From positions 29,317 to 93,316 of the forward strand of contig JASCPG010000004.1 of NCBI GenBank assembly GCA_029960085.1: a stretch of 64,000 bases of DNA, written 5' to 3'. Below are positions 8,973 to 16,723 of this stretch, in pieces. The stretch comes from Microbacteriaceae bacterium PS02067. GTDB lineage: Bacteria > Actinomycetota > Actinomycetes > Actinomycetales > Microbacteriaceae. Made by a program: the position numbers and the translations under genes. Position 1 is the first letter of the stretch. Every line of letters starts with the position of its first letter. Below the pieces are notes generated by a model. That model did no database searches and was not told the origin of the DNA. It worked only from the letters and a program-made list of their open reading frames with translations.

Positions 8973-9641
8973 CTATGCTCGCCCGGTGCTGCGCACGCCG
9001 GTGAGCCCGGTCGTCACGCGGGAGCGGACGAGGACGTGCCCGCGGGAGAGGCTCACACGGGCCCACGGGCCGTTGCGACGCACCGCGGCGCGCTCCTCCC
9101 CGCCGATGAACCCGAGCGCGAAGGCGGCGAAGGCGACGCCGAGCGGGAGTCCGCCGAGGTCGTCGTCCGGCGCTCCCCACACCGCCGTGCGCACGGCGTG
9201 GACGGCGTCGTCGCCGGCATCCGTCGGCACGGCTTCGGCGACCGCCGCGATCCCCCATTGCGAGCGTGCCGCGAGAACCGCCGCGGAGATCTCCCCGTCT
9301 GCGATCCAACCCGACCGGGGCGCGGAGATCCCCGCCCACGCGGCGGTCACGGCGTGCTCGGGGAGATCCAGGGCGTGCGGGTCATCGGATGCCTGTAGCG
9401 CGGTGGCGTCCACGACGAGGTCGCAGACGAGTTCTGCATCCACCGCGACGGCACGTAGCCCCAGGATCGTCGGGGCCTGGTCGAGGAGGGTCCGCGGTGC
9501 GAGGGGCGCTGCGGTGAGCGCGAGGATGCCGTCTCGCGCGAGGAGTCGCACGGTGCCGTCTCCGAGTCGTGCGGCGCGTTGCGCGAACACGAGCACGTCG
9601 GCGGCGGCACGGGGGTCGGGGAAGATCAGACGCTCTGGCAT
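8973..9641 (-). CDS. Conserved hypothetical protein
   Basis: This 222-residue protein is rich in Ala and Val and has no motif that I recognise. It reads as a soluble alpha/beta protein, with several short beta-like stretches and no signal peptide or membrane helix. It lies between corA (21 bp gap, same strand) and the divergent thioesterase gene. It probably belongs to a lineage-specific actinobacterial family. The ATG start is supported by a TAGTTT box ending 7 nt upstream. No function is proposed. Confidence 0.75.
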   Translation of the reverse strand: MPERLIFPDPRAAADVLVFAQRAARLGDGTVRLLARDGILALTAAPLAPRTLLDQAPTILGLRAVAVDAELVCDLVVDATALQASDDPHALDLPEHAVTAAWAGISAPRSGWIADGEISAAVLAARSQWGIAAVAEAVPTDAGDDAVHAVRTAVWGAPDDDLGGLPLGVAFAAFALGFIGGEERAAVRRNGPWARVSLSRGHVLVRSRVTTGLTGVRSTGRA

Positions 9642-9648
9642 CCGCCCT

Positions 9649-9654
9649 AAACTA
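9649..9654 (-). promoter_or_regulatory. -10 box (TAGTTT on the minus strand)
   Basis: TAGTTT ends 7 nt before the ATG at 9641, matching the leaderless pattern of other genes in the window. It lies in the 53-bp divergent region shared with the thioesterase gene. Confidence 0.4.
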
Positions 9655-9694
9655 CCAAGGGTGCGCAGGATGGGCGCGCGAGGACAGGAGAATC

Positions 9695-10591
9695 GTGAGT
9701 CACGTCGAGCCCACAGACCCCGTCGCCATGATGCTCGGCGTCCTGGATCTCGATTCCAGCGCGGCGCGCACGACCGAGGATATCTTCACGGGCCATTCGC
9801 ACCCGATGCCGACCGGGCGGATCTTCGGCGGTCAGGTGCTCGCGCAGGCCATCATCGCCGCCGACCGCACGACAGACGACGATCGGGTCCCCCACTCGAT
9901 GCACGGCTACTTCCTGCGTCCGGGCGATGCGAGCCAGGGGCTCACGCTGTCGGTCGATCGGATCCACGACGGGCGCTCCTTCTCGACGCGGCGGACCCAG
10001 GCGTACCAACAGGGCGTGCCGATCTTCTCGATGATCGCCTCGTTCGAGCGGGAGGACCCCGGTCTCGAACATGCCGTCGTTGCGCCCGAAGGCGTCGTGG
10101 CGCCGGAAGTGGCACTCGCGGCGCGGGAACGCATTGCGCACCACCCGCTTTCGCGACGGCTGATCGACGCCAACCCGATCGAAGTCGTGCATGCCGACGG
10201 TGGAATCTACGACCGGGTCGAGGGCGAGCAGGTCCCCCGACAGAACGTGTGGATGCGCACGCGCACTCCGATCGGCGATGACCCTGCGCTCCACCGCGCC
10301 GTCCTCGCCTACATGAGCGATCTCACGATCCAGGAGTCGGTGCTGCGCGCGCACGGAGTCGCGTGGTCGACGCCCGGGCTGAAAGTCGCGAGCCTCGACC
10401 ACGCGATGTGGTGGCACCGCCCCGCACGTGTCGACGAGTGGCTGCTCTACGCGCAGGAGTCCCCCAGTGCGCGCGGCGGGCGCGGCCTCGCGACGGGTCG
10501 GCTGTTCACCCGCGAGGGCGTGCTGGTGGCCACGGTGGCACAGGAGATCATGGTGCGCGTCCCCGACGCGGAGGCGGTCAGCGGCGGCTGA
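9695..10591 (+). CDS. tesB: Acyl-CoA thioesterase II
   Basis: This 298-residue protein has two hot-dog folds, as in TesB. The N-terminal half contains GRIFGGQVLAQA and HSMHGYFLRPG. The C-terminal half contains SLDHAMWWHRPARVDEWLLY, followed by GGRGLATGRLFTREG. It hydrolyses acyl-CoAs to free acids and CoA. The GTG at 9695 was chosen because CAGGAG precedes it and the TesB homology begins there, although the frame is open further upstream. The 3' end overlaps the convergent thioesterase gene by 14 bp. Confidence 0.93.
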   Translation: MSHVEPTDPVAMMLGVLDLDSSAARTTEDIFTGHSHPMPTGRIFGGQVLAQAIIAADRTTDDDRVPHSMHGYFLRPGDASQGLTLSVDRIHDGRSFSTRRTQAYQQGVPIFSMIASFEREDPGLEHAVVAPEGVVAPEVALAARERIAHHPLSRRLIDANPIEVVHADGGIYDRVEGEQVPRQNVWMRTRTPIGDDPALHRAVLAYMSDLTIQESVLRAHGVAWSTPGLKVASLDHAMWWHRPARVDEWLLYAQESPSARGGRGLATGRLFTREGVLVATVAQEIMVRVPDAEAVSGG

Positions 10592-11049
10592 ACACCACCG
10601 GGTTGCCCAGGTACGGTTCCCAGGCCTCCCGCATGCGCGCGCTGAGCCGCACCGGTCGGAAAGTAGCCGCGTCGACGAGCACCACCGCGGAGGATGCCCG
10701 GGCGTAGAGCGTCTGGTCCGCGTCGCTGAGCGGGCTGTACACCTCGTAGCAGACCTCGATGCTCGATCCGCCGAGCTTGCCGAACCACATCTGGATGTCG
10801 AGCGGTTCGCGACGGTAGGGCACCGGCGCGAGGTACTCGATCTCCTGACGCGCGATGAGGGTGAGCTCACCGGCATCCAGCCCCGCGTCGATGACGGCCG
10901 TGTCGGGCGCGTCCTCCCCCGCGATCGGCGACCAGAAGACGCGCACGCGCGCCTCTTCGAGGAGCTTCAGCATCGTCGCGTTGTTGACGTGGTTGAACGC
11001 GTCGAGATCGCCCCATCGGAGGTGGATGGGGACGTGGATGCGCGTCGCG

Positions 11050-11057
<8 letters not shown>
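10578..11057 (-). CDS. Acyl-CoA thioesterase, YbgC/4-hydroxybenzoyl-CoA type
   Basis: This 159-residue single hot-dog domain protein carries RWGDLDAFNHVNNATMLKLL, the catalytic loop with an Asp and the HVNN motif of the 4HBT/YbgC family. The substrate is probably a short or medium acyl-CoA. Its ATG lies inside the 3' end of ettA (8-bp overlap), so it is likely translated from the same message. Its 3' end overlaps the convergent tesB gene by 14 bp. Confidence 0.9.
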
Positions 11058-12729
<1,672 letters not shown>

Positions 12730-12767
12730 AACGCGCCAAGTCTACGCGGGGCGACCCGCCCCGGTGC

Positions 12768-13256
12768 TCACCAGTCGATGGGTCGCGTCTGGCCGATGAG
12801 GCACGTGCCGCCCGGGACGAGGGGCAGAACAAGCGCCGTCGGGGCGGGCGTCGACGGCCCCACCTGACCGACGAGGCACTCTCCGCCCCAGCGCACCGAG
12901 AACTGGATCGAATCGGCAGGGTTTCCGACCGTCGTGAGATCGTTCGTGACCTCCATGTCAGCCTTCGAGAACCCCGCCTGCACGAGGGCGTCGACGTACG
13001 CGCGGCCCTGCGCTCGGGCATCCGTCGCGGCGACCTGCTCCATCACGGCGGCGAACAGCGGCAGGTTGTCCTCCGCCGTGCCGTCGGGAACGAGGACGGG
13101 GCCTGTCACGCCGGGCGTCGGTGACTCGGTGGCCGAGGACGCCGAGGGGGTCGGGTCGGGGCCCGGCTGCGGCGTGCACCCGACGAGGGCGATCGCGAGC
13201 ACCGCCCAGAGGACGCCGGCGCGTCTGCGGGTGAGAGCTGACTCGGCGCGGTGCAC
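12768..13256 (-). CDS. Small lipoprotein, actinobacterial conserved family
   Basis: This 162-residue protein has a basic N-terminus (HRAESALTRRR), a hydrophobic stretch and a lipobox ending in ALVGC, followed by a Pro/Ser/Thr-rich linker. The mature domain contains two cysteines in repeated settings (GGECLVGQ and GGTCLIGQ) that could form a disulfide, and it ends in RPIDW. It resembles a small Microbacteriaceae lipoprotein family that I recall as DUF6993, which I could not check here. The function is unknown. The GTG start is supported by a TAGACT box 6 nt upstream. Confidence 0.8.
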   Translation of the reverse strand: MHRAESALTRRRAGVLWAVLAIALVGCTPQPGPDPTPSASSATESPTPGVTGPVLVPDGTAEDNLPLFAAVMEQVAATDARAQGRAYVDALVQAGFSKADMEVTNDLTTVGNPADSIQFSVRWGGECLVGQVGPSTPAPTALVLPLVPGGTCLIGQTRPIDW

Positions 13257-13262
13257 GCCACG

Positions 13263-13268
13263 AGTCTA
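13263..13268 (-). promoter_or_regulatory. -10 box (TAGACT on the minus strand)
   Basis: TAGACT ends 6 nt before the GTG at 13256. There is no Shine-Dalgarno sequence, so this is consistent with a leaderless mRNA. Confidence 0.5.
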
Positions 13269-13301
13269 CGGTGGCTCTGCCGGGCGCCCTGCCCGTGCCG
13301 C

Positions 13302-13847
13302 TCAGAAGGGTGTCTGCTCTTCGGCGCCGGGCGCTCCCCACGCTCCCGCGCCGACGAGGTCGGGGACGGGCGCGGCCTCGCGTTGATCGTCATCGAGGCC
13401 CCCGGCACCGGTCTGTGCCGCGCCCGGGATGTCGGCGCCGTCTGCGGCCCAGCCATCGGTGCCGTGCTGAGTCGCGCTCGTGGCGGACGCCGAAGACGCG
13501 AGGTCCTTCTCGAAAGTCGCGACGCCGAACATCAGATCGGGTCCGAGACTCGAGGCCTCGAGGTCGACGCTCACTCCGGTGCGCCCGTTCACCTCCCATC
13601 GGCGGACCCGCAGCTTGCCGACGACGATCACGCGCTGGCCCTTCTCGAGCGAGCGGAGCGTGTGTTCGGCGAGCCGGCGGAAGACGGACACGTTGTAGAA
13701 GTTCGTATGCCCATCGACCCAGGAACCGTTCTCCAGGCGACGCTCGGTGCTCGCGAGCCCGAAGGTGGCCATGACGGCGCCGCCGCCCACCTCGCGACGC
13801 TCCGGGGCGGAGGTGAGGTTCCCCGTGATGGTGATGAGATCAGACAT
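13302..13847 (-). CDS. ssb: Single-stranded DNA-binding protein
   Basis: This 181-residue protein has an N-terminal OB fold (residues 1-110: ITITGNL, FGLAST, FYNVSVFRRLAEH, GQRVIVVGKL) and a disordered Gly/Ala/Asp-rich tail. The tail ends in EEQTPF, a weakened form of the acidic partner-binding tip. SSB coats single-stranded DNA during replication, repair or competence. The ATG at 13847 has AAAGGA upstream, whereas the 500-residue open frame is mostly spurious. It is not in an rpsF/rplI operon, so it may be a second SSB of the genome. A long stem-loop lies 31 bp upstream of its start. Confidence 0.9.
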   Translation of the reverse strand: MSDLITITGNLTSAPERREVGGGAVMATFGLASTERRLENGSWVDGHTNFYNVSVFRRLAEHTLRSLEKGQRVIVVGKLRVRRWEVNGRTGVSVDLEASSLGPDLMFGVATFEKDLASSASATSATQHGTDGWAADGADIPGAAQTGAGGLDDDQREAAPVPDLVGAGAWGAPGAEEQTPF

Positions 13848-13877
13848 GAACGCATGTCCTTTCGAGTGAGGGGCACG

Positions 13878-13940
13878 ATGCTGAGCGTGGATCGCTCCGG
13901 CGTCCGTGTGCCCGGTCGGACGCCGGAGCACGCTCAGCAT
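13878..13940. repeat. Long interrupted inverted repeat upstream of ssb
   Basis: Two 12-bp arms (13878-13889 and 13895-13906) pair perfectly with 13917-13940, leaving a 5-nt bulge and a 10-nt loop. The structure therefore has 24 paired bases. It lies in the ssb 5' region and has no T-tract on either side, which argues against a terminator. Its function is unknown. An mRNA structure or a protein-binding site are both possible. Confidence 0.75.
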
Positions 13941-14002
13941 GACGCGCGCGAGCCGCCGAGTTCGGCCCATTCCGAGGATCTGTGGATGCATCCGCCGCGT
14001 TC

Positions 14003-14036
14003 GAGACCTGTGGAGGGCGCGATGACGCCAGGTCTC
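14003..14036. repeat. Second inverted repeat in the ssb/mini-protein intergenic region
   Basis: GAGACCTG (14003-14010) pairs with CAGGTCTC (14029-14036), with a possible inner GGCG/CGCC pairing. It lies between the ssb hairpin and the start of the 81-residue gene and may be part of the control of either gene. Confidence 0.5.
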
Positions 14037-14081
14037 CCGAGTGTCGGAGGTCGTACATATCTTCGAAGTCGAGGAGGCATC

Positions 14082-14327
14082 ATGACCATCATCGAAGATC
14101 TGGACCGCACGACCGTCCGAGGAACGCGACTCCATCGCGTGTCGCCCCGCCGCTGGCGCGTGCTCGATCGCGCCGGTCGCGTCATCGGTCACATCCGCGC
14201 ATCCAGAGAGGCGGGCGCCACCCGGTACCACGCGGAGAAGTTCGATCTCGCGCGTGCCCGCATGCGGGAGCTCGGCTCGTTCTGGTCGGTGGACGACGCC
14301 GTCGATTGTGTGCGATATCTGCGCTGA
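14082..14327 (+). CDS. Small basic protein of 81 residues
   Basis: The protein has a strong GAGGAGG ribosome site (14071-14077) and possible -10 sequences at TACATAT. Its pattern WRVLDRAGRVIGHIR, a tyrosine, then LGSFWSVDDAVDCVRYLR parallels the 69-residue protein at 16449-16658. It appears to be a compact alpha/beta unit without membrane segments. It is convergent with the MocR gene (7 bp gap). The function is unknown. Confidence 0.7.
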   Translation: MTIIEDLDRTTVRGTRLHRVSPRRWRVLDRAGRVIGHIRASREAGATRYHAEKFDLARARMRELGSFWSVDDAVDCVRYLR

Positions 14328-14334
14328 TCCGGAG

Positions 14335-15753
14335 TCAGACGAGGATGTCGCGGCGATCCAGCACCGCCGCTCGCGCGCCGGCCCGCACGTCGGGCCAGAC
14401 GGCCGCCAACGTCGCCACGGCGCGTTCGAGATCGGTCGCCGGTGCCGTGAAAGGGATCCGCAGATGGCGGTCGTGAGTGCCGTCCACCGCGAAACGCGAG
14501 CCGGCGGAGAGGTACACGCCGTGCTCGCGCGCGGCGAGCACGAGTCCGGTACTGAGCGGCGCATCGAGTTCCACCCACAGCGCAACACCTCCCCCGACGT
14601 GCGGAACGCGCCACTGCGGAAGAAGTGCACGAAGAGCGGATGCCACGGCATCGCGCCCTTCGCGGAGCACCTGAGCACGCTGCGCGAGCACTTCGGGCAT
14701 TCGGGCGAGGACGCCGGTCGCCACGACCTGCTCGAACTCGGGCGTCCCGAGATCGCGCGGCGGGCGAGCCGCAGCGACATCGGCAAGGAGCTCTTCGTCG
14801 CCACGGATCCAGCCGATGCGGAGCCCTCCCCACACCGTCTTGCCGAGAGAGCCGACTCGGACCACCGGATGCGACGCGAAGGCGGCTCCGCGGACCAATG
14901 CTTCGTCGATCGCCAGATCCGCGGTCGTGTCGTCGACGATGAGCGTCGTTCCCGCCTCGTCCGCGGTGCGTGCGATCTCCGCCTGTTCGACGTCGCTCAT
15001 GGAACGACCGGTGGGATTCTGATACGTCGGCATCAGGTAGGCCAGGCGCGGGCGGGTCCGCGCGAAGCCCTGCGCCGCACGGTCGAGATCCCATCCCTCC
15101 GCAGTGCTCACCGGCACGCCCACGAGCCGCGCGCCGGCGCCGCGAAGCGCTTCCGCGGCGTGCGGGTAGGTGGGCGTCTCGATCAGCACCCGATCCCCCC
15201 GCCGGAGCAGCGTCTGAGCGAGGAGATGGATCGCCGACTGGGCGCCCGTCGTCACGAGCACCTCGTCGGGGCGTGTGGGCACTCCCCGCGCCCCGTAGTA
15301 GTCGGCGATCGCCGACCGCAGCGCGAGAGAGCCGCGCACGTCGTAGCCCGCGCGGGAGACGATCGTCGCCGCATCCTGCGCAACCTCGCTCATGACGGCC
15401 GCGAGGCCCGGCCACGCCGCGGGACTGGCCTGCTGCAGGTCGATCTCGTCGGCTCCCACCGCGACACGTCCGGGTTCGCGACCCGCCTGCGGCAGTGTGA
15501 TGCTCCCCGATCCACGCACGCTGAGGATGTGCCCCGAGTCGCGGAGGCTCCGGTAGGCCGCCGCGACGGTCGCGCGACTGAGACCGAGCTCTGCGGCGAG
15601 CTCGCGCTCGGCAGGCAGCGCCGTGCGCGCGGCGATGCGGTTGTCCAGGCACAACAGGCGGATACCGTCGGCCAGCGCTTCATAGGCGGGTTCCCGCGCG
15701 CGCCACCCTCCGAGCGACGCCGCGAGCCGTCGCGCCGTGATCCGTGAATCCAT
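14335..15753 (-). CDS. MocR-family regulator (GntR HTH fused to aminotransferase domain)
   Basis: This 472-residue protein has an N-terminal GntR-type winged helix (about residues 20-90: LPAERELAAELGLSRATVAAAYRSL). It is joined to a fold-type I aminotransferase-like domain with the probable PLP lysine K305 in SLGKTVWGG. MocR proteins sense PLP or related ligands and bind DNA near their own promoter. It is divergent from a YczE-type membrane gene, a pairing known for the YczR subgroup. This suggests that it controls that gene and itself. The ATG at 15753 has a TATCGT box 6 nt upstream. Confidence 0.9.
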   Translation of the reverse strand: MDSRITARRLAASLGGWRAREPAYEALADGIRLLCLDNRIAARTALPAERELAAELGLSRATVAAAYRSLRDSGHILSVRGSGSITLPQAGREPGRVAVGADEIDLQQASPAAWPGLAAVMSEVAQDAATIVSRAGYDVRGSLALRSAIADYYGARGVPTRPDEVLVTTGAQSAIHLLAQTLLRRGDRVLIETPTYPHAAEALRGAGARLVGVPVSTAEGWDLDRAAQGFARTRPRLAYLMPTYQNPTGRSMSDVEQAEIARTADEAGTTLIVDDTTADLAIDEALVRGAAFASHPVVRVGSLGKTVWGGLRIGWIRGDEELLADVAAARPPRDLGTPEFEQVVATGVLARMPEVLAQRAQVLREGRDAVASALRALLPQWRVPHVGGGVALWVELDAPLSTGLVLAAREHGVYLSAGSRFAVDGTHDRHLRIPFTAPATDLERAVATLAAVWPDVRAGARAAVLDRRDILV

Positions 15754-15759
15754 GCGGCC

Positions 15760-15765
15760 ACGATA
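15760..15765 (-). promoter_or_regulatory. -10 box (TATCGT on the minus strand) for the MocR gene
   Basis: TATCGT ends 6 nt before the ATG at 15753, as expected for a leaderless transcript. Confidence 0.45.
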
Positions 15766-15770
15766 GTGCA

Positions 15771-15795
15771 ATTGGACTGGTGTTGACGGTCCAAT
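15771..15795. promoter_or_regulatory. Candidate MocR operator between divergent genes
   Basis: ATTGGAC (15771-15777) and GTCCAAT (15789-15795) form a 7-bp inverted repeat. It is flanked by a direct CGATAG repeat (15761-15766 and 15801-15806). The site lies between the two proposed -10 boxes of the MocR and YczE-like genes, where a shared regulator would bind. Confidence 0.5.
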
Positions 15796-15802
15796 CCTGC
15801 GA

Positions 15803-15808
15803 TAGCGT
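15803..15808 (+). promoter_or_regulatory. -10 box (TAGCGT) for the YczE-like gene
   Basis: TAGCGT ends 6 nt before the ATG at 15815. A TTGACG at 15783-15788 is too close (14 bp) to be an ideal -35. Confidence 0.45.
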
Positions 15809-15814
15809 GCCCTC

Positions 15815-16462
15815 ATGATCTTCCGCCTCGCGCAACTCCTCGTCGGCCTGGTGCTCTTCGGTGCCGGCTGCGGGATCATGGTGCGCGCCGGCATCGGGCT
15901 CGACCCCTGGACCGTGTTCGCGCAGGGTCTGTCGATCCAGACGGGCGTCGGGATCGGGTGGATCGCCAACATCGTCGGCTTCCTCGTGCTGCTGCTGTGG
16001 ATTCCACTCCGTCAGCGTCCCGGCGCCGGCACGATCGCGAACATCCTCCTGGTCGGCACGAGCATGCAGGCGACGCTCGCGGTCATGCCCGACGTGCACG
16101 GCTTCGTGTGGCAGCTGCTCACGTTCGTCGGCGGCATGCTGCTCGTCGCTCTGGCATCCGGCCTCTACATCGGCTCACGGTTCGGAGCGGGGCCACGCGA
16201 CGGACTCATGACCGGGCTCAATTCCCGCTTCGGGTGGCCGATCTGGGCGGCGCGTCTCGGCGTCGAAGCCGCCGTGCTCCTGGCCGGGTGGCTGCTCGGG
16301 GGAACCGTCGGACTCGGCACCGTGCTCTTCGCCGCAGGAATCGGACCGCTCGTGCACAGAACCCTGCCGTTGTTCGATTCCCGCCGTCGCGGCACGACGA
16401 ACACCGCCCGTGCGGGCGAAGCGACCCCGGTGACGACCGGCGGCGAGGTCAGTGCTGCGTGA
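15815..16462 (+). CDS. YczE-type integral membrane protein
   Basis: This 215-residue protein has about five membrane helices (residues 4-22, 42-62, 72-92, 100-120, 140-175). It contains the family motifs GIGLDPWTVFAQG and GSRFGAGPRDGLMTGL. The last ~35 residues are basic and polar. YczE-family proteins occur beside YczR-type MocR regulators, as here, and their transported compound is unknown. The 3' end overlaps the convergent 69-residue gene by 14 bp. Confidence 0.85.
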   Translation: MIFRLAQLLVGLVLFGAGCGIMVRAGIGLDPWTVFAQGLSIQTGVGIGWIANIVGFLVLLLWIPLRQRPGAGTIANILLVGTSMQATLAVMPDVHGFVWQLLTFVGGMLLVALASGLYIGSRFGAGPRDGLMTGLNSRFGWPIWAARLGVEAAVLLAGWLLGGTVGLGTVLFAAGIGPLVHRTLPLFDSRRRGTTNTARAGEATPVTTGGEVSAA

Positions 16463-16658
16463 AGCGCGGCCAATCCGAGCCGGGCGGAAGGTGACCGTGG
16501 AGGGCGCTCTTGGCGACCTCCATCGTCGGATAGGTGCCGAGGCTGCTGTCGGCATCGGCGATCGTGGCGATGTATCCGTCATCGACGTGGCGGATCGTGC
16601 CGACGACTTTCCCCTCGGCGCCGTAGGCGACCCAGAGGGCGGACGAAGTGGTGCTCAT
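16449..16658 (-). CDS. Small protein of 69 residues
   Basis: The ATG at 16658 has GAGGAG upstream. The sequence ALWVAYGAEGKVVGTIRHVDDGYIATI, then LGTYPTMEVAKSALHGHL, has the same arrangement as the 81-residue product at 14082-14327: a turn with GKVVG-IR, a Tyr-containing strand, then LG with a C-terminal helix. There is no signal or membrane segment. It lies 65 bp upstream of the mannosidase stop on the same strand. The function is unknown. Confidence 0.7.
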   Translation of the reverse strand: MSTTSSALWVAYGAEGKVVGTIRHVDDGYIATIADADSSLGTYPTMEVAKSALHGHLPPGSDWPRFTQH

Positions 16659-16723
16659 GGTGACTCCTCTCGTCTGTGCCGACGCTACGCCTCCGAACCT
16701 CGAGACACCAGCCTTCGACGGGC

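Noticed and set aside
13302..14804. A 500-residue SSB fusion
   Set aside because: SSB homology starts at the ATG at 13847, preceded by a ribosome site. The rest is antisense to other genes.
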